A stretch of 64,000 nucleotides of DNA from the NCBI RefSeq assembly GCF_013337185.1, contig NZ_SWDE01000002.1, forward strand, positions 558,001 through 622,000, written 5' to 3'. A program made the position numbers and the translations under genes. This DNA is from Serratia proteamaculans (GTDB lineage: Bacteria > Pseudomonadota > Gammaproteobacteria > Enterobacterales > Enterobacteriaceae). Shown here in pieces: positions 37,763 to 47,178 of this stretch (position 1 is the stretch's first letter; every line of letters begins with the position of its first letter). The notes beneath the pieces were generated by a model. The model was not told the origin of the DNA, did no database searches, and saw only the letters and a program-made list of their open reading frames with translations.

Positions 37763-39729
37763 GCCTGCTCCTCCAGCTTGCCTTCACGCTTGAGTTTTTT
37801 GCTCATCCGGTAGCGCGGGTCGAGAATACACAGGATGCCGCCGATCGCCATAAATACCCCACCGAACCAGATCCAGCGCACGAAGGGTTTATAGTACAAC
37901 CGCACGGCCCAGGAACCGTCGTCCAGCTCTTCGCCCAGTGCCGCATACAGGTCACGGCTGAAGCCGCCGTCGATAGCCGCTTCGGTCATCATGCTGCGCG
38001 CCACGCTGTAGTAGCGTTTCTCCGCGTGCAGCGTCGCTTCCGGCTTGCCGTTGCGCGTGACATCGATGATACCAACACCGCCAGTGTAGTTCGGCCCACG
38101 GATATCGTGCACATCACGGAACACAAAGTGATAGTTATGGATATCCACGCTGTCACCAGCCTTCATGCGGACATCGCGTTCCACGCTGTAGTTCTGGCTA
38201 AAGGCAATGCCGATGACCGTCACCGCGACGCCAAGGTGACCCAGCACCATGCCCCAGTGACTGCGGGAAAGATGGCTCAGGCCACGCCAAAAACCGTGGC
38301 GATGAGTAGCGCGTTCGTGCAGTTCCATCAGCGTCAGGATAATGACCCAGACCGCCATAATCAGCCCCACCACCGTCATACCGGCAATGCTGTCTTGCAG
38401 CAGCCACGGCAGCAGGATAGACAGCACCAGTGTAATCACCAGCGCCACGCTCAGGCGACGCCACAGCTTGGTCGGTTCATCACGGCGCCAGCGCACCAAT
38501 GGGCCGATGCCCATCAGCAACGCCATCGGCGCCATCAGCCAGGTAAACATGGTATTGAAGAACGGTTCGCCGATAGAAATACTGCCCAGGCCAAGCTGTT
38601 TATGCACCAGCGGCAACAGCGTACCCAGTAACACCACCAGCATCGCGGCAATCAACAGCACGTTGTTGCCCAACAGGAAGGTTTCACGCGAGAAGGTTTC
38701 ATGCTGCACCCGGCTGCGCACCTGGCCGCCTTTGACCGCGTACAGCAGCAAGGAACCGCCGATCACAATCACCAGATAGGCGAGGATAAACATGCCGCGC
38801 GCCGGATCGGAGGCAAAGGAGTGCACCGACACCAGCACGCCGGAACGCACCAGGAAGGTGCCCAACAAGCACAGCGAGAAGGCGGTAATCGCCAGCAGCA
38901 CCGTCCAGGCCTTGAAGGTCCCGCGTTTTTCGGTCACCGCCAGCGAGTGCATCAGCGCCGTACCGGCCAGCCACGGCATAAATGAAGCGTTCTCGACCGG
39001 ATCCCAGAACCACCAGCCGCCCCAGCCCAGTTCGTAATAAGCCCAGGCAGAGCCCAGTACGATACCCATGGTGAGGAACACCCAGGCCGCCGTGGTCCAG
39101 GGACGCGACCAGCGTGCCCAGGCGGTATCCAGCCGACCGGCCATCAGTGAGGCAATAGCGAAAGCAAAGGCCACCGAGAAGCCGACATAGCCCATGTACA
39201 GCAACGGCGGATGGAAAATCAGGCCGATATCCTGCAGCAGCGGGTTGAGGTCACTGCCGTCGATCGGGAAATTCGGCAAGGTGCGGGTGAACGGGTTGGA
39301 AGTCATGATAATAAACAGCAGGAAACCTGCGGTAATCATGCCCATCACTGACAGCACGCGCGCCACCGCGTCTTGCGGCATCGCACGGCTGCACAACGCC
39401 ACCGCCAGTGACCAACAGCTGAGTAGCAACACCCACAGCAACAGTGACCCTTCATGGGCGCCCCAGGTGGCGGCGATGCGGTAATACACCGGCAGTTGCG
39501 TGTTGGAGTTGGCGGCTACATAAGCCACGGTAAAATCATTGGCGACAAAGGCGTACACCAGGCAGATGAATGCCAGCGCGATAGCGGCAAACATGCCGTA
39601 GGTCAGTGGACGTGCCACCGCCATCATGCGGCGATCCTGACGCGCTGCGCCCCACTGCGGGTAAATGCTCAGCAGCAGCGAAATCGCCAGCGCCAGACAC
39701 AGCAGAAAACTTCCCGTTTCCGGCATCAT
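37759..39729 (-). CDS. ccmF: CcmF, heme lyase core subunit
   Basis: A 656-residue inner-membrane protein with about 15 helices. The WWD heme-binding motif [18 protein letters not shown] and flanking periplasmic histidines are intact. It takes heme from holo-CcmE and, with CcmH/I, attaches it to apocytochrome c. It overlaps ccmE by 4 nt. Confidence 0.96.
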   Translation of the reverse strand: MMPETGSFLLCLALAISLLLSIYPQWGAARQDRRMMAVARPLTYGMFAAIALAFICLVYAFVANDFTVAYVAANSNTQLPVYYRIAATWGAHEGSLLLWVLLLSCWSLAVALCSRAMPQDAVARVLSVMGMITAGFLLFIIMTSNPFTRTLPNFPIDGSDLNPLLQDIGLIFHPPLLYMGYVGFSVAFAFAIASLMAGRLDTAWARWSRPWTTAAWVFLTMGIVLGSAWAYYELGWGGWWFWDPVENASFMPWLAGTALMHSLAVTEKRGTFKAWTVLLAITAFSLCLLGTFLVRSGVLVSVHSFASDPARGMFILAYLVIVIGGSLLLYAVKGGQVRSRVQHETFSRETFLLGNNVLLIAAMLVVLLGTLLPLVHKQLGLGSISIGEPFFNTMFTWLMAPMALLMGIGPLVRWRRDEPTKLWRRLSVALVITLVLSILLPWLLQDSIAGMTVVGLIMAVWVIILTLMELHERATHRHGFWRGLSHLSRSHWGMVLGHLGVAVTVIGIAFSQNYSVERDVRMKAGDSVDIHNYHFVFRDVHDIRGPNYTGGVGIIDVTRNGKPEATLHAEKRYYSVARSMMTEAAIDGGFSRDLYAALGEELDDGSWAVRLYYKPFVRWIWFGGVFMAIGGILCILDPRYRMSKKLKREGKLEEQA

Positions 39730-40220
39730 GATTTAGCGCCCTCGTTCTGCGGGGGGGTGTAAGCCGAAGCCGGCCCCTTATGGTTTTCTTTCATCGCGTC
39801 GGCCACCTCCGGCGGAGTGTATTTTTCATCGTGTTTCGCCAGCACTTCACGCGCATTGACCACGTTCCCTTCGCCCAATACGCCCTGCGCCACTACGCCC
39901 TGCCCCTCACGGAACAAGTCCGGCAAAATACCGGTGTAGGTGACGTCGATCGCACCGCGTGCATCGTAAACCTTGAAGCTGACCTGCAGCGTTTTCTGAT
40001 CGCGTTTTACCGAACCCGGCATCACCATGCCGCCGATTCGCAGGCGTTGGCCCACTTCCGGCTTTTCATGATTTTCGCCCTTGCCCTGCAGAATTTCGCT
40101 CGGGGTATAAAACAGATCGATGTTGGAACGCAGCGCATACAGCATCAGGGTAGCGGTAAGCGCAACGCCGATCAGCACTACGATCGCCAGATACAGGCGA
40201 CTTTTACGACGTGGATTCAC
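39726..40220 (-). CDS. ccmE: CcmE, periplasmic heme chaperone
   Basis: A 164-residue protein with one N-terminal anchor (~9-29) and a periplasmic OB-fold. The covalent heme-binding histidine is H130 ([12 protein letters not shown]), with Y134 as axial ligand; both positions equal those of E. coli CcmE. Its C-terminal tail is flexible and Pro-rich. Confidence 0.96.
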   Translation of the reverse strand: MNPRRKSRLYLAIVVLIGVALTATLMLYALRSNIDLFYTPSEILQGKGENHEKPEVGQRLRIGGMVMPGSVKRDQKTLQVSFKVYDARGAIDVTYTGILPDLFREGQGVVAQGVLGEGNVVNAREVLAKHDEKYTPPEVADAMKENHKGPASAYTPPQNEGAKS

Positions 40221-40453
40221 AATGATTTCTCCCGCGGGTTGGCGGATTTTTGTTTCGACTGCTGCGATTGACGAATGCGCCGTTCGCGCGCCTGACGGCG
40301 ACCGATCTCATCGAGCAATTGTCGGCGCTGCCAGAAAGTATGCGCCACCAGGCCCAGCAGCGAGAGCAGCGTAACGGCCACCGCCAGCCAGACATAGAAG
40401 GCGTAGCCCCCCATGGCGAAAAACGCCTGCCAGGAAGTAAATGCGGCATTCAT
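40217..40453 (-). CDS. ccmD: CcmD, small heme exporter subunit
   Basis: A 78-residue protein with one TM helix ([20 protein letters not shown]) and a basic cytoplasmic tail. It stabilises the CcmABC complex and releases holo-CcmE. It overlaps both ccmC and ccmE by 4 nt. Confidence 0.93.
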   Translation of the reverse strand: MNAAFTSWQAFFAMGGYAFYVWLAVAVTLLSLLGLVAHTFWQRRQLLDEIGRRQARERRIRQSQQSKQKSANPREKSL

Positions 40454-41196
40454 GGTTGGCGCTCCTTATTGACCAGCCCGGCGACCCACGGACGCTGACT
40501 TTCCTGAGACAAAATCAAATTGCGCAGGCGCATCAAAGTAAGAGTAATGAAGAACAGCAGGTAGCCGAGGATCGCCCAGCGCAGCGGGGTGCGCATGCTG
40601 GGTGCGATGCTCTGTTGCATATTGGTCGACCCCTGGTGCAAGGTGTTCCACCATTCGACCGAGAAATGAATAATCGGGATGTTTACCACCCCCACCAGCA
40701 CCAGAATACCGGCGGCCCGGCCCGCCAGACGGCGATCCTCAAAGGCGTTGTACAACGCGATAATGCCGATATACAAAAACAGCAACACCAGCTCAGAGGT
40801 CAGGCGTGCGTCCCACACCCACCAGGTGCCCCACATCGGCTTGCCCCAGGCAGAACCGGTGACCAGGGCAATAAAGGTAAATACCGCGCCGACCGGCGCC
40901 ATCGCCGCGACCACCGTATCGGACATTTTCATCTGCCACACCAGGCCGATAAACGCCGCTACCGCCATGGAGCCATAGATCCCCATCGACCACATGGCAG
41001 CCGGGACATGGATATACATGATGCGGAAGCTGTCGCCCTGCTGATAATCCTTGGGCGCAAAACCAAAGCCCCATACCCAGCCCAGCAGCAGGCAGGCTGT
41101 TCCGGCCAGCCCCAGCCAGGGGATAAAGCGGCCACAGACACGATACAGCCGTTCAGGCTGGGCAAACTGATGTAACCATTTCCACATTGTCGTCAT
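40450..41196 (-). CDS. ccmC: CcmC, heme-handling membrane protein
   Basis: A 248-residue protein with six helices and the WWD motif WGTWWVWDARLTSELVLL between two histidine-bearing loops. It loads heme on CcmE. The first ATG (41196) is listed; an ATG at 41187 would give the E. coli N-terminus (MWK.LHQ), and neither has a strong Shine-Dalgarno. It is separated from ccmB by 109 nt, the only sizeable gap in the ccm operon. Confidence 0.94.
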   Translation of the reverse strand: MTTMWKWLHQFAQPERLYRVCGRFIPWLGLAGTACLLLGWVWGFGFAPKDYQQGDSFRIMYIHVPAAMWSMGIYGSMAVAAFIGLVWQMKMSDTVVAAMAPVGAVFTFIALVTGSAWGKPMWGTWWVWDARLTSELVLLFLYIGIIALYNAFEDRRLAGRAAGILVLVGVVNIPIIHFSVEWWNTLHQGSTNMQQSIAPSMRTPLRWAILGYLLFFITLTLMRLRNLILSQESQRPWVAGLVNKERQP

Positions 41197-41305
41197 TGCT
41201 CACGGTAAATTTATACGGTGGCCGCCCTGTTGACCAAGGCGACGAAAATTACTGGTGCGGTGCAACACGCTCTTGATGGCGTTAACCCGCATTTCAATAC
41301 GTTAG

Positions 41306-41965
41306 CTAGTGCACGCTCACACGCAGCGCTGCTGCGGTAGCGAAGGGTGCCAGCGTGATACTGCCCGCCAGCATGGCGCCCAGGATCGCCAGATACCCCT
41401 CTATTGGCATCCCCATAGAGGCGGCATCGATGGCGGCGGTGGAAAATATCAACACCGGGATATACAACGGCAGCACCAACAGACTAAGCAGCACGCCGCC
41501 CTTGCGCAGCCCAACGGTCAGCGCCACGCCGATAGCGCCGATCAGACTCAGCGTCGGCGTACCCAGCAGCAGCGTAAACGCCACCGCCAGCCAGGTATTG
41601 ATATCCAACGACAGTAGCAATGCCACCAGCGGTGACAGGATTAACAGGGGTAGGCCTGTTACCACCCAGTGAGCACACACTTTGCCTAACACCGTCATTG
41701 GCAGCGGCGTCGGCAGCAACAGCAGTTGCTCCAGCGAACCATCAAGAAAGTCATCGCGAAACAAACGCTCCAGCGACAACAACGCCGCCAGCAGCGCCGC
41801 GACCCAAATAATCCCCGGCGAAATACGCGCCAGTAACTGCGGCTCCGGCCCAATACCTAACGGAAACAGCGTGATAACGATCAGGAAAAACCACAGCGGA
41901 TTAACGATTTCCGACCCTTTGCGAAAGGCAATCTTCAGCTCGCGGCGCAATACGGTCAAAAACAT
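41306..41965 (-). CDS. ccmB: CcmB, heme exporter ABC permease
   Basis: A 219-residue membrane protein with six helices (blocks LLALLSLERLFRDDFLDGSLEQ and LSLIGAIGVALTVGLRKGGV). It pairs with the ATPase CcmA. I chose the ATG at 41965, which shares one base with the ccmA stop (TGATG). Confidence 0.95.
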   Translation of the reverse strand: MFLTVLRRELKIAFRKGSEIVNPLWFFLIVITLFPLGIGPEPQLLARISPGIIWVAALLAALLSLERLFRDDFLDGSLEQLLLLPTPLPMTVLGKVCAHWVVTGLPLLILSPLVALLLSLDINTWLAVAFTLLLGTPTLSLIGAIGVALTVGLRKGGVLLSLLVLPLYIPVLIFSTAAIDAASMGMPIEGYLAILGAMLAGSITLAPFATAAALRVSVH

Positions 41966-42597
41966 CAAAGAGTCTCCATGCGGTTTTCCGTCAGGCTGAT
42001 TTTACCTACCGCCTGCGTTACGCCGGCCAAATCCTGATGGGTGGTCAACAATACCATGCCGCCCTGCTGCGCATGTTGCTCAAAAAGGCTAATTAATTCA
42101 GCCACGCCCTGCTTGTCGATGGCCGTCAGCGGCTCATCCAGGATCCACAATGGGCTGTCGCTGAGCCACAAACGCGCCAAAGCTACCCGGCGTTGCTGCC
42201 CGGCGGAAAGCTGCGCCACCGGTAAATCCTCATAGCCCACTAACCCTACCTGCTCCAGTGCCTGCCAAATGGCCTGACGACCGGGAACGCTACTCACCGC
42301 CTGATAAAACTGCAGGTTTTCAAAGGGCGTTAACATGGTTTTAATCCCCGGCTGATGGCCAAGGAACAACAAATCCTGATGGTAACGTTCACGATGGCGC
42401 AACGTATTTTGCCCATGCCAACTGACTTCACCGCCCTCCGGCCGCGCCAGACCGGCCAAAATGCGCAGCAAGCTGGTTTTACCCGCGCCATTCGGCCCTT
42501 CCACCTGAATAATATCGCCCGGTTTCACCGTAAAGCTTAACCCGCTAAACAGGGTGCGTTCGTCGCGGACGCAACTCAGATTTTTAGCTTCCAGCAT
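41965..42597 (-). CDS. ccmA: CcmA, heme exporter ATP-binding protein
   Basis: A 210-residue ABC ATPase. Walker A is GPNGAGKTS (near residue 35), the signature is [16 protein letters not shown] and Walker B is [15 protein letters not shown] hydrolysis releases holo-CcmE from CcmCD. It is the first gene of the ccm operon and is divergent from yfdC across 252 nt. I could not fix a promoter there with confidence. Confidence 0.96.
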   Translation of the reverse strand: MLEAKNLSCVRDERTLFSGLSFTVKPGDIIQVEGPNGAGKTSLLRILAGLARPEGGEVSWHGQNTLRHRERYHQDLLFLGHQPGIKTMLTPFENLQFYQAVSSVPGRQAIWQALEQVGLVGYEDLPVAQLSAGQQRRVALARLWLSDSPLWILDEPLTAIDKQGVAELISLFEQHAQQGGMVLLTTHQDLAGVTQAVGKISLTENRMETL

Positions 42598-42849
42598 CGG
42601 GAGAACTCATATTTTTCTTTGGGATAGCGATCATAGCATAAGCCATCTGCGGCACGTAGCCCGCCGCAGGCCACTCAGCTACTCCAATAGGGGTAATATT
42701 GCGCCCCAGATCAATAATGCGCAGAAAAAAACGGCGACGTTAAACTCTTGTTACTTTTTTCTGCAATTTGCGACCTGGCTTTCGGCCTGCCGGTGGGCCA
42801 GCTATGCTTAATCCGTGACCCCGGCAGCAGTTTAAGGAGAAAGCAGATC

Positions 42850-43779
42850 ATGAGCGACTCACAACAGCGCCCGAAGACGGATACCGATGAACATCTGCAG
42901 GTGGAGAGTAAAGAGCATGAACAGGGCAAGAGCGAAATCGAGGTAAAGGAACAGAACCTGCCCTCACGCGCAGCGGCGGTGCATGAGCAGATCCGCATGG
43001 AGGGTGAGAAAGAGCTGGAGCGTGACTGGCTGGCATTGCTGTGGTCAGCGGTGGCCGCCGGGCTGTCGATGGGGGCCTCACTGATGGCCAAGGGGATTTT
43101 TCACGCCCGTTTGCCGGACGAGCCCAGCCGCTTTTTTATCGAGAATATTGGCTACACCTTTGGCTTTATCATCGTGATTATGGCCCGCCAGCAGCTGTTT
43201 ACCGAAAACACCGTGACCGCCGTGTTACCTATTATGCACAAACCGACGCCGAGAAATTTTATCATCCTGTTTCGCCTGTGGGGTGTGGTGCTGCTGGGCA
43301 ACCTGATTGGCACCGGGCTGGTGTCGCTGGCGTTTATTCACATGCCGATTTTTGATGAAAACACTCGCAGTGCCTTCGTTAGCCTGTCGGAAGAAGTGAT
43401 GCAAAACTCACCGTCAGAAATGTTCGCCAACGGTATTTTGGCCGGCTGGATCATCGCCACCATGGTGTGGATGTTCCCTTCCGCCGGGGCCGCCAAGATT
43501 TGGGTGATCGTCCTGATGACCTATCTGGTGGCGATCTGTGACCTGACCCATATCGTGGTCGGATCGGTAGAGATCCTTTATCTGGTGTTTAGCGGTGTGA
43601 TCCCCTGGCAAGATTTTTTCTATCCGTTCGCCATTCCAACGCTGGCCGGCAACATTATCGGCGGCACCTTTATCTTTGCGTTAATCAGCCATGCGCAGAT
43701 CCGCAATGATATGAGCGATAAAAACAAAGCGGCGCGGCTGGAGGCAGAAAAACAGACCGCCAGGGCGAGAAAACCGTGA
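42850..43779 (+). CDS. yfdC: YfdC, formate/nitrite-transporter-family membrane protein
   Basis: A 309-residue protein with a long charged N-terminal tail (~60 residues) and six helices of the FNT fold. The blocks GLSMGASLMAKGIFHARLP and FIIVIMARQQLFTENTVTAVLP match E. coli YfdC closely as I recall it. The substrate is not established. The ATG at 42850 has AAGGAGAAAGC upstream; the open frame to 42748 has no similarity. tRNA-Arg follows, as in E. coli. Confidence 0.93.
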   Translation: MSDSQQRPKTDTDEHLQVESKEHEQGKSEIEVKEQNLPSRAAAVHEQIRMEGEKELERDWLALLWSAVAAGLSMGASLMAKGIFHARLPDEPSRFFIENIGYTFGFIIVIMARQQLFTENTVTAVLPIMHKPTPRNFIILFRLWGVVLLGNLIGTGLVSLAFIHMPIFDENTRSAFVSLSEEVMQNSPSEMFANGILAGWIIATMVWMFPSAGAAKIWVIVLMTYLVAICDLTHIVVGSVEILYLVFSGVIPWQDFFYPFAIPTLAGNIIGGTFIFALISHAQIRNDMSDKNKAARLEAEKQTARARKP

Positions 43780-43870
43780 TCGCGGTCAGCGCGCACGCGA
43801 AAATCAGCGCATATTGGCGAGGGAATGAGCAAACGCACCGCTAAGCGCTTATTCTGCGGGTAAAAAAAGG

Positions 43871-43876
43871 TATACT
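43871..43876 (+). promoter_or_regulatory. -10 element of the tRNA-Arg promoter
   Basis: TATACT lies 33 nt upstream of the mature tRNA 5' end, with a poor -35 about 17 nt further upstream. Confidence 0.5.
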
Positions 43877-43908
43877 GCCCCGGCAGCCTCAGGTTGCCAG
43901 CCCGCAGC

Positions 43909-43983
43909 GTCCCCGTAGTTAAACGGATATAACAAGCCCCTCCTAAGGGCTAGTTACTGGTTCGATTCCAGTCGGGGACACCA
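43909..43983 (+). tRNA. argW: tRNA-Arg(CCU)
   Basis: A 75-nt tRNA with an encoded CCA end. The acceptor stem is GTCCCCG/CGGGGAC, the D loop contains TTAAACGGATA, the anticodon loop is CTCCTAA with anticodon CCT (reads AGG), and the T loop is TTCGATT. It corresponds to E. coli argW, a well-known integration site for prophages. The 3' side here leads into an AT-richer block, but no integrase or repeated tRNA 3' end was found. Confidence 0.97.
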
Positions 43984-44130
43984 TAAGCCTATCGACTCAC
44001 CGCTATCAAAATCCGCGAAAACCACGTCATACAAGGCATCAAGCCATTTTCGTCACCTAAAGACTTCCCTTGTTATCAGCACAATGCGTGAGCACTGCCC
44101 ACAATCTGGCACAGCTTCCAGGATTAAAGG

Positions 44131-44136
44131 TATAAT
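44131..44136 (+). promoter_or_regulatory. -10 element upstream of the DUF2058 gene
   Basis: A consensus TATAAT 34 nt upstream of the ATG, with only a weak -35 (TGGCAC) upstream. Confidence 0.5.
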
Positions 44137-44170
44137 CGCAGATACTATTTACTCGATTTTAGAAACGAAC

Positions 44171-44710
44171 ATGACAAAACTAACATTACAAGAGCAGATG
44201 CTTAAAGCCGGATTGGTCAACAGTAAGAAACTGGCGAAAGTGCAAAAAACCGCTAAGAAATCGCGCGTTCAGGCTCGTGAGGCCAGAGAGGCGGTCGAGG
44301 TCAATAAAAAGGCACAAATCGAACGTGATAAGCAACTGAGTGAGCAACAAAAGCAAGCAGCTTTGTCTAAAGAATATAAAGCTCAGGTAAAACAGCTCAT
44401 TGAAATGAACAGGATCGTTATTTCAAAGGGAAGTATCAGCTATAACTTCACAGACAACAATTTAATTAAAAATATCAATGTCGATAAAACCACTCAGACT
44501 CAGTTAATTAATGGCCGCCTCGCCATTGCGCGTCTGCTTGCGGATAATGGGGTTGATAACGAATACGCTATTATACCTGCGGTCGTCGCCGATAAAATTG
44601 CGCAACGAGATGCGAGCAGTATTGTGTTAAATGCGGCTCTTAGCCAGGAGGCACAAGACGAAGAAGATCCTTATGCCGACTTTGTTGTTCCTGATGATTT
44701 GATGTGGTAA
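44171..44710 (+). CDS. DUF2058 (YaiL-like) protein
   Basis: A 179-residue basic-then-acidic cytoplasmic protein. Residues ~1-80 are a Lys/Gln/Arg-rich helical region, probably coiled coil (LTLQEQMLKAGLVNSKKL, KKSRVQAREAREAV). The C-terminal half contains SISYNFTDNN..KNI and an acidic end (DEEDPYADFVVPDDLMW). This is the YaiL family, annotated as nucleoprotein or polynucleotide-associated; biochemical function is unproven. Composition is more AT-rich than its neighbours. It lies 188 nt after argW. Confidence 0.85.
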   Translation: MTKLTLQEQMLKAGLVNSKKLAKVQKTAKKSRVQAREAREAVEVNKKAQIERDKQLSEQQKQAALSKEYKAQVKQLIEMNRIVISKGSISYNFTDNNLIKNINVDKTTQTQLINGRLAIARLLADNGVDNEYAIIPAVVADKIAQRDASSIVLNAALSQEAQDEEDPYADFVVPDDLMW

Positions 44711-44739
44711 AGAAAAAGAACGTATTGCTATCACACTCC

Positions 44740-44765
44740 TGCCGTATATCACGGCATATTATTTT
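44740..44765 (+). terminator. Terminator after the DUF2058 gene
   Basis: A 6-bp stem, TGCCGT/ACGGCA, with a 5-nt loop is followed by TATTATTTT. A second, stronger hairpin (TAGGGCAATGG/CCATTGCCCTA, 11 bp, 44765-44793) follows but lacks a T run. Confidence 0.6.
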
Positions 44766-44837
44766 AGGGCAATGGGTTGCAACCATTGCCCTACCTCAAT
44801 AAAAAATATTACCCCGGCCACTTAAGAATAAATCGCG

Positions 44838-44858
44838 TTTTAGTTTCATTAACTAAAA
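44838..44858. promoter_or_regulatory. Inverted repeat upstream of the DsdC-like regulator
   Basis: TTTTAGTT (44838-44845) and AACTAAAA (44851-44858) form a perfect 8-bp inverted repeat around TCATT, 38 nt upstream of the ATG. It contains T-N11-A symmetry typical of LysR binding and may serve autoregulation. Confidence 0.5.
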
Positions 44859-44895
44859 TGTTATTATTGCTCCACCTCGCGAATGGAGTAATAGC

Positions 44896-45825
44896 ATGTT
44901 CCCCAGCAAAAAGCATTCTCAACGGGCCAACCCGCTGACCAGCTATCAATTTTCACGATTGCATACCTTTGAATGCGTCGCCCGTCATCTATCTTTTTCA
45001 TTGGCGGCAGATGAACTGTCAATTACTCCCAGCGCCGTAAGCCACAGAATTAATCTACTTGAAAAAGAGTTGGGGTTTCTTTTATTCCAGCGTTTTCACC
45101 GCAGAATTACGCTCACGCCGGAAGGTGAGCGGATGCAATGGTCGTTAAGCAACTCCTTCGAGGCCCTGACGCAGGAAATTCTTGATATTAAAAACCGTGA
45201 GCTGACGGGCACCCTGACTATTTATTCCCACCCCTCCATCGTCCAATGCTTGTTGATTCCGCGCATCGGCGAGTTTATTGCTCAATATCCCACCATTCAT
45301 TTGAACATTCTCACCGGGCAGGAAAATATCAATCTGGCCAACCGGGGCGTTGATTTGGCGCTGTACTTTGGCCGTCTGCCGTCAGGCAAGCAGCTGGACG
45401 AAACCTTTATGTCGGAGTCCATGGTGCCTATCTGCACTGCGCAATACGCCAAAACGCATGATCTCTACAATGCCCCTGAAAACCTGACGCACTGCACCCT
45501 GTTGCATGACCGGTATAACTCGGGTGAAGACGAATGGCTGACCTGGGCACAACATTTTGATTTAGGGCTGGATACCGACAGCAAAAGCATGGAGTTCGAT
45601 CGCTCTGATTTGGCGGTGCTGGCGGCGACCCAGCATCTTGGCGTCGCCATGGGCCGACTCAATCTGGTGCAAGACTGGATCAAAAGCGGCGAGCTGATTA
45701 TCCCCTTTACCGATATGATTTTGCCCTGCGAACACTGTTATTTTGTTTCGACCATATCCGAACGTCAGTGGCCAAAGATTATCGCATTCAAGCAGTGGAT
45801 GATGAAAATAGAGCCTCTGGTCTGA
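44896..45825 (+). CDS. DsdC-like LysR-family transcription regulator
   Basis: A 309-residue LysR protein. The winged helix spans ~18-75 (FECVARHLSFSLAADELS, ITPSAVSHRINLLEKELG) and the effector domain ~95-300. Blocks such as TQEILDIKNRELTGTLT, FDRSDLAVLAATQHLGVAMG and ERQWPKIIAFKQW resemble E. coli DsdC, the D-serine-responsive activator. The dsdX and dsdA targets are absent on both sides. The neighbouring DMT transporter is a possible new target. TGGAGTAATAGC precedes the ATG. Confidence 0.88.
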   Translation: MFPSKKHSQRANPLTSYQFSRLHTFECVARHLSFSLAADELSITPSAVSHRINLLEKELGFLLFQRFHRRITLTPEGERMQWSLSNSFEALTQEILDIKNRELTGTLTIYSHPSIVQCLLIPRIGEFIAQYPTIHLNILTGQENINLANRGVDLALYFGRLPSGKQLDETFMSESMVPICTAQYAKTHDLYNAPENLTHCTLLHDRYNSGEDEWLTWAQHFDLGLDTDSKSMEFDRSDLAVLAATQHLGVAMGRLNLVQDWIKSGELIIPFTDMILPCEHCYFVSTISERQWPKIIAFKQWMMKIEPLV

Positions 45826-45837
45826 TAGCCAGAGGCT
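45812..45837. terminator. Bidirectional hairpin at the 3' end of the LysR gene
   Basis: AGCCTCTGG (45812-45820) pairs with CCAGAGGCT (45829-45837) across the stop codon. It separates the convergent LysR and 99-aa genes; T residues downstream are interspersed. Confidence 0.6.
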
Positions 45838-45859
45838 TGGGCTGGTTGTTTAAAAATGA

Positions 45860-46159
45860 TTACCACTTCTTTGGGCTATAAGAAAATTCAAGGGCGCAGC
45901 TGTACAACTGTCCATCTTTGGAATAATAAATATGTTTGCGGCTGTTATCCCACACTACCGTAGCGTGATTAGCGAATTTTATTATCTCAACCGGCGTCTG
46001 GTTAGATAACCGCCCACGCTGGGTACTTTTCACCACGAAAAAATCGCCATTATCACTGAGTGTAATCAAGGGATAACCCCAGGCATATTTCGATATTTGC
46101 ATGGTAAGGGTAAATTGACTTTCACAGATTATTTGATAGGTATTAACATCTACATCCAT
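45860..46159 (-). CDS. Hypothetical 99-residue protein coupled to a DMT transporter
   Basis: A 99-residue protein I do not recognise. It has no signal peptide or membrane segment. The sequence is mostly predicted beta, with repeated aromatic/hydrophobic strands (YPLITLSDNGDFFVV, ATVVWDNSRKHIYYSKDG, LYSCALEFSYS) that recall a small beta-propeller blade or immunity-like fold. The ATG is three bases after the transporter stop codon and has no Shine-Dalgarno, so translation would depend on coupling. It is AT-rich like the rest of the block. Confidence 0.6.
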   Translation of the reverse strand: MDVDVNTYQIICESQFTLTMQISKYAWGYPLITLSDNGDFFVVKSTQRGRLSNQTPVEIIKFANHATVVWDNSRKHIYYSKDGQLYSCALEFSYSPKKW

Positions 46160-46162
46160 AAT

Positions 46163-47086
46163 TTATATTTTAGGTACAATCCCTCTATTGAGATAAAACA
46201 AATAAGAACAACTCACGACAATCAAGCCTAAAACGATCAGGATAGAACCCAATATAAACTCAATCTGCAACGGTTCACCCAATATCACCACGCCGGCTAA
46301 AATACCAAAAATGGGCGTCATAAAGGTCAAAATGCCCAACGAGGACGCCTGATAGTTGCGCAGCAGAGAAAACCAGATTAAATAGCTGATAAAAGAAACC
46401 ACCAGCGTTTGGAATATCAGGCTGGTCCAGGCCACTGTAGTCAGGTTGAAATGAACGCTCTCCGTAGTTATCGCCAGCAGAGATAGCAAAATGCAGGCTC
46501 CCGAGAGCTGAAACAATAATGTTTGTTTTGATGAGCAGTTTGCCAACCCGGTAGTACGAATGACAATGGTCGAGCCGCCCCATGACATTCCCGCCAACAG
46601 CCCGTAAATATCGCCACGCAACGGGTTCTCTGCGCCCGAACTGTCACTCATGCCGGAGATGGCGAGCACCACGCCGCCAAAGGCGATGGTAATACCGATC
46701 CACTGTATCAACGACAATCGCTCATGCCGGATAACAAAATGCAGCCCGATGGCGGAAAATAAGGGGGCAGTATACAAAAAGACTGCCATATGCGATGCGC
46801 TGGTATAGCGCAACCCTTCGGAAACGAAAAAGAATTCCAATGCGAATAAACAACCTACGCACAGACCAGCCAACAGCGTGGGGCGATCAAATACGAACTT
46901 TTCGCGGCGGTAACGCGCCAGGAGGTAAACCGCCAAAGCGGCAATGCCCGATCGAATGGCGATTTGCAGTACCGCAGAAATGTCCGGTTCGGCGGCCTTG
47001 ATCGCCACCTGCTGCAGCCCCCAAATGGCGCATATCATCATCATCGCGGCGGCAGCTCTGCTATCTATGTTGCTTCTGGCACTCAT
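46163..47086 (-). CDS. EamA/DMT-family transporter
   Basis: A 307-residue inner-membrane protein with ten helices in two EamA repeats (CAIWGLQQVAIKAAEPD; LLAGMSWGGSTIVIRTTG). Such proteins export amino acids or metabolites; the substrate is unknown. GGGAGGCGTG precedes the ATG at 47086. It shares a transcript with the 99-aa protein, lies convergent to the DsdC-like regulator and is more AT-rich than core genes around it. Confidence 0.88.
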   Translation of the reverse strand: MSARSNIDSRAAAAMMMICAIWGLQQVAIKAAEPDISAVLQIAIRSGIAALAVYLLARYRREKFVFDRPTLLAGLCVGCLFALEFFFVSEGLRYTSASHMAVFLYTAPLFSAIGLHFVIRHERLSLIQWIGITIAFGGVVLAISGMSDSSGAENPLRGDIYGLLAGMSWGGSTIVIRTTGLANCSSKQTLLFQLSGACILLSLLAITTESVHFNLTTVAWTSLIFQTLVVSFISYLIWFSLLRNYQASSLGILTFMTPIFGILAGVVILGEPLQIEFILGSILIVLGLIVVSCSYLFYLNRGIVPKI

Positions 47087-47178
47087 CACGCCTCCCGCAA
47101 ATCGCTTAAATAAAAATACACTTTTCCCTCACCGAAAAATAAAATTGGTGATGGGGAAATCCGAGAGAAATATAAAGA

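Noticed and set aside
43984-44170. Prophage attachment site or integrase downstream of argW
   Set aside because: No tyrosine recombinase frame and no second copy of the tRNA 3' end were seen in the window.
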